This document shows positions 15,960 through 25,444 of a DNA stretch of 64,000 nucleotides, one piece after another. Source of the DNA: Phycisphaerales bacterium UBA2421 (lineage in GTDB: Bacteria; Planctomycetota; Phycisphaerae; Tepidisphaerales; Tepidisphaeraceae); contig DDRH01000051.1 in the NCBI GenBank assembly GCA_002343075.1, positions 169,111-233,110 of the forward strand. Direction: 5' to 3'. Positions within the stretch are counted from its first letter, which is position 1. Every line of letters starts with the position of its first letter. The notes under the pieces were generated by a model. That model did not search any database. It was not told the DNA's origin and saw nothing but the letters and a program-made list of their open reading frames with translations. The position numbers and the translations under genes are program-made.

Positions 15960-16697
15960 TTACTTGCGACGACGCAGGCCGAGGAGGCCGAGACCCGCAA
16001 GGGCAAAGCCCATGGTGGGTTCCGGGATCGGCGGAATCGCGGGAATTGGGGTCGGCGAGCCGACGCCACCAGTGCCCAAAATCCGGTTAACTACCGAGCC
16101 CTGCCCAATGGCAGGAACGTCGTTACCGAGGAAGGTCAGGCGAGCGAGAGCGAAGGTGCCATCGCCGGGCTGAACTGCGGGAGCGGCGTTGCCCCAGACG
16201 AGCGAGACGAGGTTGTCCGCTGCACTGGTGCCGTCAACGCCGTTCGGCGAAACAGCTTCACTCGACGGTCCTTGGGTTCCGTCGGCGCGAAGTGCACCGA
16301 GAATCGAGGTCCCTGTCGGGTTGCCAGGGTAGGCCACGCCAGTCGACAGGCCGCGAGCCGGGTTGCTGGCGACGCCTGGCAACAGACGGGTGAGATCAAA
16401 GTTGATCGCAGGTGCAATTTCGTCGGGGTCGACGATCGTGTGCCGATAGAAACCGCCAGTTACAGCGGACGCACGCAGGGCACCACCGCCAAAACGGTCG
16501 CCTTCGGTGATTGTTGCACGGAGCTCATAGCTGTTCCACGAGCCGGCCGGGAGCCTGCCGTTGATCGTCGAGTTACCGACGGTCTGTGCATCTGCCGGGA
16601 CCGGAATCGCAACCCAGTTGAGCGTAATCGCCGCATTGGCAGCAGACGTTGCCGCCGCCAGAACTGCTACTGCAGAAAGAGACTTGAAGAATGACAT
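15960..16697 (-). CDS. PEP-CTERM secreted protein
   Basis: A 245-residue exported protein with an N-terminal signal peptide (MSFFKSLSAVAVLAAATSA, cleavage near ANA-A) and a C-terminal PEP-CTERM sorting signal: I-P-E-P at the start of the tail, a hydrophobic stretch GFALAGLGLLGL and the basic end RRRK. Exosortase systems recognise this tail. The body has no domain I can name, only a beta-rich, Gly/Ala/Asn-rich extracellular composition. GGAGG lies 7 nt upstream of the ATG, a good promoter is visible further up, and a hairpin terminator follows, so it is a single-gene unit. No exosortase gene is in the window, though a CPBP protease of the exosortase-associated type is at 55031-55798. Confidence 0.88.
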   Translation of the reverse strand: MSFFKSLSAVAVLAAATSAANAAITLNWVAIPVPADAQTVGNSTINGRLPAGSWNSYELRATITEGDRFGGGALRASAVTGGFYRHTIVDPDEIAPAINFDLTRLLPGVASNPARGLSTGVAYPGNPTGTSILGALRADGTQGPSSEAVSPNGVDGTSAADNLVSLVWGNAAPAVQPGDGTFALARLTFLGNDVPAIGQGSVVNRILGTGGVGSPTPIPAIPPIPEPTMGFALAGLGLLGLRRRK

Positions 16698-17020
16698 CTT
16701 CTGACCTCCAAAGGACTAAGGACATTACGTCCGTCCACCAAACCCCCTTGCCACATTCCCACACGTACCACTCGACGCTTGAGCTTCGCCAAGTGGACTC
16801 GCTGAATATACCCCGAAGTTTCCTCTGAGGTCAACACTTAAATTGGAAATTTTCACGCAGATTTCGCCGAATCTTCCCGACAGAGCACCCCATCACCCCA
16901 GAATCACCCAAAACACCCATTTTGGGGCACTGAAAAACAATGCGCAAACTATTTCTTAACAATAACTTATGCAAAGTTGCGCCCGATCGGCCACGGTGCC
17001 TCTTGCAAGCCAAACTTACT
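16698..17020. other. Intergenic control region upstream of the PEP-CTERM gene
   Basis: This 323-bp, locally AT-rich spacer holds the promoter and a roughly 100-nt leader of the PEP-CTERM gene and the 3' flank of putA. No gene on either strand is convincing. Confidence 0.6.
16805..16834 (-). promoter_or_regulatory. Sigma-70-type promoter of the PEP-CTERM gene
   Basis: On the minus strand TTGACC (16834-16829) and TATATT (16810-16805) are 18 bp apart, close to the housekeeping consensus. Transcription would begin near 16798, leaving about a 100-nt leader before the ATG at 16697. Confidence 0.55.
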
Positions 17021-20017
17021 TCACTTGCGCACCGACTCCACAGGCGTAAACCCTCGGCGGAGGGTGTTTTCCGTCACGGCGCGAGAGATCATGAATTGCA
17101 CCAGGTAATCGGGTCCCCCTGCCTTGCTTCCTGTGCCCGATAATGCAAAGCCACCGAACGGCTGGCGATCGACAATCGCGCCGGTGATTCGTCGATTGAT
17201 ATATAAGTTGCCAACGCGCATTTCCTGCCGAGTCTGGTCAATGCTCGCGGGGCTGCGGCTGTAGATTCCTCCTGTCAGCGCGTACGGCGTGTCGTTGGCG
17301 ATCTCAATTGCGTGCGACAGATCGCGCGCTCGAATGACCGCAAGCACAGGTCCGAAAATCTCCTGCTGCGCAATTTCTGCGCGCGGGTCGATATCGACGA
17401 AAATCGTCGGGCCGATGAAGCTCCCTCTTTGCGCTAGAGTGCTGACATCGGTTGCATGGGCTGGTGCAACGCCCGCTGAGATTGAGCGATCAATCAGCTT
17501 CCGAATGCGCGTGGCTGATGTTTCGTCAATCACCGGCGGCACTGTGTGACTCGGCTGCTCCGGCGGGCCGACGCTCAATGACTTCGTCGCCTCGATCAGC
17601 CGAGGTACGAACTGATCGTAAATGCTGTCGTGCACAATCGCCCTGCTGCACGCGCTGCACTTCTGCCCTGCAAAGCCAAATGCGCTGGCCACCGTGCCGA
17701 TGACGGCTTCATCCAGGTCTGCATCGTCATCAATGATGATGGCATTCTTCCCGCCCATTTCTGTAATGACCCGCTTCACCAGATTCTGCCCTGGCGGCGT
17801 CTCGGCGGCGGTACGGTTGATTTCGAGGCCGACTGCTTTGCTTCCCGTGAACACGATAAGCGGCACAAGCGGATGCTTCACAAGCACCGGCCCGATTTCT
17901 TCGCCAACGCCGGGAAGATAGTTAACCACACCCCGCGGCGCGCCGGCTTCTTCGAAGATCTCCATCAGCTTCCAGGCAATCACCGGCGATTGCTCGGCAG
18001 GCTTCATAATGGCGGTGTTGCCCGTCACGACGGCGGCGGCGGTCATGCCAGCGAGGATCGCGAGCGGGAAATTCCAGGGCGCAATCACTGCGCAGACGCC
18101 GCGAGGCTCAAAAAACGTGTAATTGTCCTCACCGGGCACGTCGCGCCGTCGGGGCGGGGCGAGTCGGAGCATTTCCCCGGCATAAAAGTCGCAGAAGTCG
18201 ATTGCCTCTGCCACGTCGGCATCGGCTTCCCGCCACGGCTTGGCGCACTCAAGCACCATCCACGCCGCCAACTCGAACTTTCGCCGCCGCATGATGCCCG
18301 CGACTCTCGTAAGCAGATTGCATCGCTCGTTCACCGGCGCATGACGCCAAGACCGAAACGCCCGATGTGCTGCTTCGACCGCGAGACCCGCGTGGCTCGG
18401 CGTGGCCGCTGCCGAGGCACCAATGATCTCGGCGCGGTTGGATGGATTAACCGATTCAATCGAAGCGCCCGGTGTCTCGACCCGGTTGCCGTCGATCACG
18501 AGCGGGTATCTTCCGCCAAGCTGCGATCGCGCGAACTCGAGCGCCTCGCGCATCGCCGTGCGCACAGCCTCGGTCGAAAAATCGGACGGCGGTTCGGGGA
18601 TGAAACGATTGGTCCGAGATCGATCGAGAGCCGGCGCATAGGGCTTCTGGCGATTGACTGGTGCTGCGTTGCCGTTCGATGCGGGATTCATGAGCAGGCG
18701 CTCCTCTGGAACATTCTCGACGAAACCAGCGCGTAAAAAGCTTTCATTACTTGTGTTTTCAAGAAGGCGGCGGACGAGATAAGCCATGCCGGGAAGAAGC
18801 TGGCCGTAAGGCGTGTAGATTCGCACTCGGTGGCCCAGATCGAGCAGCGTTTGGCGGATCGGGTCGGCCATCCCGTACAGCATTTGAAACTCGTATCGCC
18901 CCCTCGGCACGCGATGCCGCTCCGCCTGCTCCAATGCTGCCGCGATCGAGCGGACATTGTGGCTCGCGATCGCCGGTCGAAGCAGATCGCTATGCTGCAT
19001 TAGAAAATTGCTGCATCGCTCGAAATTGGCGTCGGTGTCGGCCTTATTGGTCCAGACGGGCACCGGCCAATCATTTTGCGCGGCAATTACGGTCTCATAG
19101 TCCCAGTACGCACCTTTAACCAACCGGACATGAACCGGCGTGCCCCGTAGACGGGACCAATCGGCTAACTTCTGCAAATCATCCAGGCAGCACCGCAGAT
19201 ACGCTTGGATCGCGATTCCCGCATCGGGCCAGTCGACAAACTCTTCTTCACCGAGGATGTCTTTGAAAGCCTGAATGGTCGCATCCTTAAAGGAATGCTG
19301 CTCCATATCGAGGTTAATCAGCGCGCCATGAGCTTTGGCAAGACGCATGATGGGTCGAAGCCGCTCGCGAACACTTCGGCTGGTGCTGTCGGGGTCAATT
19401 GGGTCAAACTGGCTGAAGAGGCTGGATAGCTTCACGCTCACGTTCACCCGCGGCACTTTCCCGTCGGGCGAAAGCTCCACGGCGGCAAGATCCGGCTCGC
19501 CCGCGAGCCTTTCTGTAAGTCCCTTAATCAAATGAAGATACGTCTGCTGATGAGCCTCGGCTTCCGATTCGCTCACGACGGCTTCGCCGAGCAAATCGAT
19601 GGTGAAAGCCAGACGATTGCGCCGTTGCGCTAAAATCGTAGCAATCGCTTCATCCAGATTCGTGGCGGCAATGAACTTGCGCGCCATGCGGCGGGTGTTG
19701 AACTGGGCTGCTTTTGCGATGGTTGCACCGATCGGCCCCTTTTCCGGCAGAAACCGAAGGAGCTCGCGGGCCACTTCAGGCAGGCCATCGCCGGCGAGGT
19801 GCATGTATTCTTTAAGATGTCGGTTGATTGAATCGGGCTGCCGCAGAACGGGAAGGACGTCGACGAACCGAAAAAGCTGCGCCTTGAGGCCCTCGTCGCG
19901 CATCGACAGGTTCATCAGTTGTTGGTCGAGCCAGGTCGAGACCCCCCCGGTGGCACGCTGGTTGCGGATGCGTGCGAAGAGATCCGACCCGATTTGCACA
20001 ACCCGCGAATCCGACAT
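17021..20017 (-). CDS. putA: Bifunctional proline dehydrogenase / L-glutamate gamma-semialdehyde dehydrogenase
   Basis: Oxidises proline to glutamate in two steps, FAD-dependent then NAD-dependent. The 998-residue protein has an N-terminal helical and PRODH barrel half (VNVSVKLSSLFSQFDP, VRLVKGAYWDYE, then RxxE-type residues toward RRLLENTSNE) and a C-terminal aldehyde dehydrogenase half with APWNFPLAI, the Glu motif ITEMGGKNA and the catalytic Cys in FAGQKCSACS. It lacks the N-terminal ribbon-helix-helix DNA-binding domain of trifunctional PutA, so it is a compact enzyme-only form. It is monocistronic by spacing; a hairpin lies beyond its start side and belongs to the upstream gene. Confidence 0.95.
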   Translation of the reverse strand: MSDSRVVQIGSDLFARIRNQRATGGVSTWLDQQLMNLSMRDEGLKAQLFRFVDVLPVLRQPDSINRHLKEYMHLAGDGLPEVARELLRFLPEKGPIGATIAKAAQFNTRRMARKFIAATNLDEAIATILAQRRNRLAFTIDLLGEAVVSESEAEAHQQTYLHLIKGLTERLAGEPDLAAVELSPDGKVPRVNVSVKLSSLFSQFDPIDPDSTSRSVRERLRPIMRLAKAHGALINLDMEQHSFKDATIQAFKDILGEEEFVDWPDAGIAIQAYLRCCLDDLQKLADWSRLRGTPVHVRLVKGAYWDYETVIAAQNDWPVPVWTNKADTDANFERCSNFLMQHSDLLRPAIASHNVRSIAAALEQAERHRVPRGRYEFQMLYGMADPIRQTLLDLGHRVRIYTPYGQLLPGMAYLVRRLLENTSNESFLRAGFVENVPEERLLMNPASNGNAAPVNRQKPYAPALDRSRTNRFIPEPPSDFSTEAVRTAMREALEFARSQLGGRYPLVIDGNRVETPGASIESVNPSNRAEIIGASAAATPSHAGLAVEAAHRAFRSWRHAPVNERCNLLTRVAGIMRRRKFELAAWMVLECAKPWREADADVAEAIDFCDFYAGEMLRLAPPRRRDVPGEDNYTFFEPRGVCAVIAPWNFPLAILAGMTAAAVVTGNTAIMKPAEQSPVIAWKLMEIFEEAGAPRGVVNYLPGVGEEIGPVLVKHPLVPLIVFTGSKAVGLEINRTAAETPPGQNLVKRVITEMGGKNAIIIDDDADLDEAVIGTVASAFGFAGQKCSACSRAIVHDSIYDQFVPRLIEATKSLSVGPPEQPSHTVPPVIDETSATRIRKLIDRSISAGVAPAHATDVSTLAQRGSFIGPTIFVDIDPRAEIAQQEIFGPVLAVIRARDLSHAIEIANDTPYALTGGIYSRSPASIDQTRQEMRVGNLYINRRITGAIVDRQPFGGFALSGTGSKAGGPDYLVQFMISRAVTENTLRRGFTPVESVRK

Positions 20018-20100
20018 GTCGGAATTTTCGCCGGTTTAGTGGAATGAATCAAGAGAGACTATCGAGACGCGCCGGTGGTAAGTCCCGAAGAAACACAAGA

Positions 20101-20126
20101 ACCCGCGGGCGCAATCGCCCGCGGGT
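20101..20126 (-). terminator. Hairpin terminator after the tad locus
   Basis: An 11-bp perfect stem (ACCCGCGGGCG at 20101-20111 with CGCCCGCGGGT at 20116-20126) and a 4-nt loop, 41 bp past the stop of the lipoprotein gene. On the minus strand a T-rich stretch (TTCTTGTGTTTCTT) follows. It closes the tad transcript before putA. Confidence 0.8.
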
Positions 20127-20167
20127 CTGGTTGTGGCATTCTCCACTCCGGAAGACCCGGTCTACTG

Positions 20168-20671
20168 CTACATTCCCCCGCCGGCGCTTGCACCGACTGA
20201 GTCGGTCTTGCTCAAGTTCTTGAGCAATGGCGCTGCTGGGGTGCCAATTCCGTTGGGATTATTACCGTTTTCGAGCTTAAACTGATCCGTGGCAAGTCCG
20301 TTGGCAACCAGAAACGCCTCGACACTGCCCCGCCGGCCCGATGAAAGCGAATCCTCGGCTACATTGATGTAAACCGAAATCGGCCGGGTGGTGTCGTCAT
20401 CCTCCAGCATGAGGCTAATTTTCTGCTCACCGAGCGAGTTGAGCTTGTCGCCATGGAAATGGGACTCGTGCAGCGTGGCATCAGCCCGAGCGGCCGATGC
20501 GGCCTGCTGGCGGCCGACCTTCTCGATCGTGCGGGAATACTCGGTCTTGAAAAACGGATCATTGTATGTGTGCTTGTCGCAGCAACCTTGCTTGTTGCAG
20601 TTGCAACCGGCAACCGAACCAAGGATCGAAGCAGCCACAGCCGAGAGAATGCTCATTTGAATACGGTTCAT
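20168..20671 (-). CDS. Outer-membrane-type lipoprotein, last gene of the tad locus
   Basis: A lipoprotein of unknown function. Starting at the ATG at 20671 (MNRIQMSIL), a signal peptide ends in G-S-V-A-G-C, a plausible lipobox, followed by a Cys-rich start of the mature chain (CNCNKQGCC). A middle part is charged and His-rich. The segment from LMLEDDDTTRPISVYINVAEDS to RRGSVEAFLVANGLA resembles the strand-helix of an OmpA-like peptidoglycan-binding domain (a short strand, then R-x-x-S-V-x-x-F/Y-L-x-x-x-G) but lacks the usual H-T-D motif. It lies 57 bp after tadC in the same direction and before a terminator, so it is probably part of the pilus operon, perhaps a periplasmic or secretin-side partner. 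Confidence 0.7.
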   Translation of the reverse strand: MNRIQMSILSAVAASILGSVAGCNCNKQGCCDKHTYNDPFFKTEYSRTIEKVGRQQAASAARADATLHESHFHGDKLNSLGEQKISLMLEDDDTTRPISVYINVAEDSLSSGRRGSVEAFLVANGLATDQFKLENGNNPNGIGTPAAPLLKNLSKTDSVGASAGGGM

Positions 20672-20740
20672 TTTTGGTCTCACTTTCCTATGCTCTTTGT
20701 TTCGACGGATTCACCCTCCGGCTTAACCGGTATTGTCACG

Positions 20741-21670
20741 CTATTCGGTCATCAACGACGACTTCATGAGGTTGATAATTGTGGGGCCCATTACCACGAG
20801 GAAGGTTGAAGGGAAGATGAATAGCACAAGCGGAAAACTCATCTTCACCGACGCCTTCGATGCCATCTCCTCGGCGGCCAACTGGCGTTGAGTTCGCAGG
20901 GTGTCGGCATGCACACGAAGGGCCTGCGCGATGCTGGTTCCAAACCGGTCGGCCTGCGTCAGCATCGCCGAAAGTGACTGAAGCGCTGCATTGCCAGTGC
21001 GGATGCCCAGGTTCTTTAGAGCTTCCACACGAGCCAGGCCGACGCGCGTCTCCATGTGGGCGATACCCAGTTCGCGGCTGATGGCGGGATGGGCGATAAC
21101 CAACTCCTGTCCGACGCGCTGCATCGCGGCATCGACGGTCAGCCCTGCTTCCACGCACACGACCATAAGGTCGAGCGCATCTGGCAGGCCGAGCGTTAGC
21201 TGCTTCTGATTCTTCTTCATCCGCAACCGCAGCCAGAGGGTCGGTGCCATGTAGCCGCTGAGCGCGATCAAGGGAAAATACATCAGCATGTTGTCGGTCG
21301 CGTTACCAATCAGGTAGCCAGCGATGATTCCGACGAGCAGCCCGATGAACTTCGAACCTTTCACAAGAGGGACAGCGCCGGGCGAGTAAATGCCGGCATA
21401 GCCGAGTTGCTTCTTAAGGCCCGACACCTGTTCGCGCGTCTTCGGCATGAACGGCGCGGCAGCGGCAGAGCCGATGCGTGCCAGCACGCTACCCATCGCC
21501 TGCTTGGTGTTGCGCGACTGGACAGCCGCCTTGGGGTCGTGCCCGCGCTCGACAAGGCGTTCACGAAGCCTGGAGTTGTCCCCGCGATCCATGAAGATTC
21601 CGAGAACGGTGTAGGCCACGAGCATCACTGCCGCGGCCACCAGGATGATTACAATAGTCTGATCGAACAT
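20741..21670 (-). CDS. tadC: Flp pilus assembly inner-membrane platform protein TadC
   Basis: A GspF-domain protein that forms, with TadB, the inner-membrane base of the tight-adherence pilus machine. The 309 residues begin with a membrane helix (TIVIILVAAAVMLVAYTVLG), two further segments follow near 100-145, and the GspF core (about 160-285) contains LPDALDLMVVCVEAGLTVDAAMQRVGQE and RFGTSIAQALRVHADTLR, ending in a C-terminal helix (FPLVLFIFPSTFLVVMGP). GGAG lies upstream of the ATG. It is 36 bp downstream of tadB. Confidence 0.92.
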   Translation of the reverse strand: MFDQTIVIILVAAAVMLVAYTVLGIFMDRGDNSRLRERLVERGHDPKAAVQSRNTKQAMGSVLARIGSAAAAPFMPKTREQVSGLKKQLGYAGIYSPGAVPLVKGSKFIGLLVGIIAGYLIGNATDNMLMYFPLIALSGYMAPTLWLRLRMKKNQKQLTLGLPDALDLMVVCVEAGLTVDAAMQRVGQELVIAHPAISRELGIAHMETRVGLARVEALKNLGIRTGNAALQSLSAMLTQADRFGTSIAQALRVHADTLRTQRQLAAEEMASKASVKMSFPLVLFIFPSTFLVVMGPTIINLMKSSLMTE

Positions 21671-21706
21671 GAGTCACGCTCCGGCGTCAAAGTAGGCTTG
21701 CACAAT

Positions 21707-22672
21707 TCACACTTCGACGGTCGTAATCTTTCGAATGGTAAACAGCCCCAGAATCTGCAGCCCAAACGAGACCGCCAGCAGGATCATGCCGTCAGTGCTC
21801 GTCAGCAACACGCTGGCGTATTCGGGGTTCATGGAATAGAGGATGATGAAAAGCACCGCAGGGAAGGCGGAGAGGATATAGCCGGTAAACCGGCCCTCGG
21901 CCGTCTTGGCCTTCACCTGCTGCTGAAGCCGCGACCGCTGGCGGATCATCCCGCTGATGTTTCCGAGCACCTCACTCAGGTCGCCACCGGTCTGACGCTG
22001 AATCAGCGTCGCAGTGACGAAAAATGCAAAGTCGCTTGAGTCAATTCGAGTCGCCATTTCCTTCAGCGCATCTTCAATTGAGACACCAAGGCTGTGCTGC
22101 GCGTACGCGCGACGAAATTCGAAGGCAAGAGGCACGGGCAACTCACTGCCCATCATCTGCAAGCCGGTGGAAAAGCTGTGGCCAGACTTGAGAATGCGGC
22201 CCAGAAAATCCAGCGCTTCAGGAAGCTGAAGCGCCAACTGCCGCTGCCGGCGATTGCGCTTATTGGTGATAACCGCGATCGGCAAATAGAGCCCGATTAC
22301 GAACGATACCACGGCCACCAGCAGCGACGCACTCAGTGCGAAAAACACGAGCGAACAGCCGACCGCCGAGATTACCAGCAGCTGAACAAAACGGTTAAGC
22401 GAGAGATCGGGATACGACTGAAGCAGCGTTTTCTGCAGCGAGGCAAAGATCGGAAACTCCAGGAGTCGGGCCTCGATTCCGGTTGCCTGACTCTGAACGA
22501 CAGACTTCGCCTGCTTCGCTGGCTGCGCCTCGCCGGAGTGGCTCTTGCCACTCAGTCGCTCGGCCAGCTTCTTCTTTGAAGGGTCGAAGACTGGCGCGAC
22601 GATCTGCCAGATTGCGAACGCGAACAGCGACACAGCGCCGGCGATCAAGATTGTGAGTATTGTTGAATCCAT
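21707..22672 (-). CDS. tadB: Flp pilus assembly inner-membrane platform protein TadB
   Basis: Partner of TadC in the pilus assembly platform. I start at ATG 22672 (MDSTILTIL) because GGGAG sits 8 nt upstream. The 321 residues carry an N-terminal helix, a Lys/Ala-rich cytoplasmic linker, two central helices (LLVISAVGCSLVFFALSASLLVAVVSFVIG region) and a GspF domain with LPEALDFLGRILKSGHSFSTGLQMMGSELP and QTGGDLSEVLGNISGMIRQR, then two C-terminal helices. It starts 18 bp after the cpaF stop in a continuous operon. Confidence 0.92.
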   Translation of the reverse strand: MDSTILTILIAGAVSLFAFAIWQIVAPVFDPSKKKLAERLSGKSHSGEAQPAKQAKSVVQSQATGIEARLLEFPIFASLQKTLLQSYPDLSLNRFVQLLVISAVGCSLVFFALSASLLVAVVSFVIGLYLPIAVITNKRNRRQRQLALQLPEALDFLGRILKSGHSFSTGLQMMGSELPVPLAFEFRRAYAQHSLGVSIEDALKEMATRIDSSDFAFFVTATLIQRQTGGDLSEVLGNISGMIRQRSRLQQQVKAKTAEGRFTGYILSAFPAVLFIILYSMNPEYASVLLTSTDGMILLAVSFGLQILGLFTIRKITTVEV

Positions 22673-22690
22673 GAGACTATCTCCCAACCG

Positions 22691-24202
22691 TTAGGCCGCT
22701 TCCATCTCCCGCCGCTGGAAAAGTTCCGGGGGCAGATGAATGCCCCGGTGTTCGATTCGATCGGCACACCTCGGCCGAATCCCGTGACAAAGGAAGTAGC
22801 CGGTAGCCACCCCGTCGGAATTCACGCCGGTCTGCTCATAGCTGAACAGGTCGTGCATCTGAATCTGGTCGCCCTCCATGCCTGTGATCTCACTGACTCG
22901 CGTCACGCGGCGCTTACCACCGACCAGCCGATTGGCCTGAATGACGATGTTGACCGCACTACTTACCATCTGGCGCATGGCCCTGGTAGGAATCTCAAAT
23001 CCGGCCATCATGATCATGACTTCGATTCGCTGCATCGCGTCACGCGTGTTGTTTGCGTGGATCGTGGTCATCGACCCGTCGTGACCGGTGTTCATCGCCT
23101 GGAGCATGTCCAGCGTTTCGGCAGCACGACACTCACCAATGATGATTCGATCGGGACGCATGCGCAGGCAGTTCTTCACCAGTTCCCGCTGGCTCACTTC
23201 ACCCTTGCCTTCGATGTTGTTCGGCCGGGTTTCGAGACGGACGACGTGCGGCTGCTGCAACTGCAACTCAGCGGCGTCTTCGATTGTGATAACGCGTTCG
23301 TCGGTTGGGATATAGCGGCTCAGGCAATTCAACAGGGTCGTCTTACCCGACCCGGTACCCCCGGAGATAATCACGTTACACCGCGACTGAACTGCAGCAG
23401 CCATGAAATCAACCACTGCCGCCGGAAATGCACCGACGCGGATGAGGTCGTCCACCTGCAGGGGCTTTGAGCCGAACCTGCGGATGCTCATCGCCGGGCC
23501 ATCCAGCGCCAGCGGAGGAATGATCGCGTTCACACGGCTGCCATCAGTCAGGCGCGCGTCGCAGTAGGGCTGGGTCTCGTCTATGCGGCGCCCCACCAGC
23601 CCGACGATGCGGTCGATAATCTGCCGCAGATGGGCGTTATCGCGGAATCGCACTTCAGAAAGTTCGATGCGCCCCCTCTTTTCGACGTACACGCGATCCC
23701 AGCGATTGACCATGATATCGCTGACAGTAGGGTCTTTGAGAATGGCTTCGAGCGGTCCGAGGCCAAAAGTCTCATCCATAACCTCATCCATGAGGCGTTC
23801 CTGCTCGGTGCTGTTCATCAGGCCTTTTTCGCTCTGACACAGTTCGCGGACGAGCACGCGCACTTCGCTGCGAACCGTCTCCGGGGGCAGCGTGCGCAGA
23901 TTCTGTACGTCAAGGCGTTCGACCAATTGCTGGTGAATGCGCACTTTTAACTGCTGAAAGTAGAGCTGCCGTTCTGAAAGTGCCGCAGGTGCAACATGCT
24001 GTGCCGGCGCAATGGAGGCAGCGAGAGAGATTTTCGGGGCCCCGGGCGAACCAGGCTTGCCGTCTTTAGTCGCCCCGCCAGCCCCGAGCGCGTCGCCGTT
24101 GGCGAACTGCTGCAGTGCGAGCTTCTTTGCCTCTTCACTCAGGCCTTCATAGCCCGGGGGAAGCGTTGCGGTATTCGTGTTGCTTTTGCTGAACAGACCC
24201 AT
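22691..24202 (-). CDS. cpaF: Flp pilus assembly ATPase CpaF/TadA
   Basis: Secretion-type ATPase that powers pilus extension. The 503-residue protein has an N-terminal domain with [19 protein letters not shown], then the RecA-like core with Walker [10 protein letters not shown], an Asp-box [11 protein letters not shown], Walker [27 protein letters not shown] and a His-box MTTIHAN. All motifs needed for activity are present. The C-terminus is a little longer than in typical CpaF, ending in a His/Arg-rich, probably unstructured tail. It sits between the TadZ-like gene and tadB, the usual tad order. Confidence 0.95.
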   Translation of the reverse strand: MGLFSKSNTNTATLPPGYEGLSEEAKKLALQQFANGDALGAGGATKDGKPGSPGAPKISLAASIAPAQHVAPAALSERQLYFQQLKVRIHQQLVERLDVQNLRTLPPETVRSEVRVLVRELCQSEKGLMNSTEQERLMDEVMDETFGLGPLEAILKDPTVSDIMVNRWDRVYVEKRGRIELSEVRFRDNAHLRQIIDRIVGLVGRRIDETQPYCDARLTDGSRVNAIIPPLALDGPAMSIRRFGSKPLQVDDLIRVGAFPAAVVDFMAAAVQSRCNVIISGGTGSGKTTLLNCLSRYIPTDERVITIEDAAELQLQQPHVVRLETRPNNIEGKGEVSQRELVKNCLRMRPDRIIIGECRAAETLDMLQAMNTGHDGSMTTIHANNTRDAMQRIEVMIMMAGFEIPTRAMRQMVSSAVNIVIQANRLVGGKRRVTRVSEITGMEGDQIQMHDLFSYEQTGVNSDGVATGYFLCHGIRPRCADRIEHRGIHLPPELFQRREMEAA

Positions 24203-24243
24203 TTCAGACCCCGATCTCTTTGTATGTTTGTAATGTCAATTGT

Positions 24244-25383
24244 TTACGCAGCCTTGCGTACTGCATCGGCCGGCAGGAGAGAATTCGCCAGTTGTTGGAG
24301 GCTCACCGACATTTCGCTTCTTGGCGAACGGAGCACAACAGGCTCGCCGAAGTTGATGGCGGCGATGGCATTCTTAAAGTCATTGGGAATGAGCCAGGAA
24401 ATCTTCATTCCCAGCGCCTTCTCCACTTCATCAGGTTCGATATCGCCACCTTTTTTTACAAATCGGTTGACGACAATCTTGATCTTGCTCGCGTCAATGC
24501 CCATCCGGCGCATCGCCCCGACAAATCTTTCGGCATTGCGGCAGCTTGGCACATTGAGCTGCATGACGATCAAGTTGAGGTCGGCAGCTTGAAGTGCAGC
24601 AGAATAGACCGGGTCAATGCTCATAACTGAATCAAGCACCACCCAGTCGTACATTCTGCCCACGACGTTGAGGAGTCGTTGCAGTCCAGCTTGTGTAACC
24701 CGCTGCGTATCTTCGGGGAGTTCCGGGCGCGCCAGGATCGAAAGCTGACTCGTCCGGTGGACGCACAGAGCATTATCAAGAAGTTGCTTGTCCACCTTTT
24801 CCGCCGAGGCCATGACATCGGCAATCGTGTAGCGAGGGCGGACATCAAAGTAGCTGGCCGCCCCGCCTCGCACGAGATCAAGATCTGCTAAGACAGTTTT
24901 CGAACCCGCCTGCGCCAATGACGCCGCGACATTGCACGAAACGGTTGTGGAGCCACAGCCGCCGATCGTCGGTATGACGTGGACGATCCGTGCCTTCTTC
25001 CCCATTCCGTGCTGAGATGCGATTCGCTCGATTGACGCAGAGAACTTCTGTTCCTGAATCGGCACCGGGATGAACTCACGCACGCCCATGTGCATCGCTT
25101 CCATCAACACATTCGGGTCGAGTGTCTGACTCAGAACGAAGAAACTCGTACCTGGGTGCTGTCGCGGAAGCTGACCAAGACGCTTCAGCGTCTCGGCTGG
25201 GGCCGGGTCTAAATTAATGATCACCAATTGTGGTGAATCGACTCGACCCAACGCCCCTGCAACTTGCTCGGTCTGTGCGTATTGAGCAACAACGTTGATC
25301 CCAAACCCCGACAGGAATGTAGCCAGTTCCTGCCGGTTGGCGGCATCAGGATCGACGATGGCGGCGTTCAACTGTACGTACAT
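24244..25383 (-). CDS. cpaE: CpaE/TadZ-like MinD-family protein with degenerate Walker A
   Basis: Localises the Tad machine at the pole or assembly site in characterised systems. Residues about 1-120 form a receiver-like domain; about 135-360 form a MinD/ParA-like domain. The nucleotide loop is degenerate: where ParA proteins have K-G-G-x-G-K-T, this one reads T-I-G-G-C-G-S-T-T (143-151), so both the deviant signature lysine and the P-loop lysine are gone, while the switch Asp region (VLADLDLVRG) and WVVLDS are kept. Atypical Walker A loops are known in TadZ proteins, so it may bind nucleotide weakly or act as a scaffold. I start at ATG 25383 (GAGAG 6 nt upstream); a GTG at 25395 is also possible. 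Confidence 0.88.
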   Translation of the reverse strand: MYVQLNAAIVDPDAANRQELATFLSGFGINVVAQYAQTEQVAGALGRVDSPQLVIINLDPAPAETLKRLGQLPRQHPGTSFFVLSQTLDPNVLMEAMHMGVREFIPVPIQEQKFSASIERIASQHGMGKKARIVHVIPTIGGCGSTTVSCNVAASLAQAGSKTVLADLDLVRGGAASYFDVRPRYTIADVMASAEKVDKQLLDNALCVHRTSQLSILARPELPEDTQRVTQAGLQRLLNVVGRMYDWVVLDSVMSIDPVYSAALQAADLNLIVMQLNVPSCRNAERFVGAMRRMGIDASKIKIVVNRFVKKGGDIEPDEVEKALGMKISWLIPNDFKNAIAAINFGEPVVLRSPRSEMSVSLQQLANSLLPADAVRKAA

Positions 25384-25444
25384 GGCAACTCTCACTTACG
25401 ACAGGTTTCTAACATCGGCCCCTTCACAAACGATATCGGACCGA

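Noticed and set aside
17630..18736. 368-codon plus-strand frame
   Set aside because: It lies antisense inside putA and has Arg/His-rich shadow composition with no domain.
22736..23470. 244-codon plus-strand frame
   Set aside because: Antisense to cpaF, whose Walker motifs are intact.
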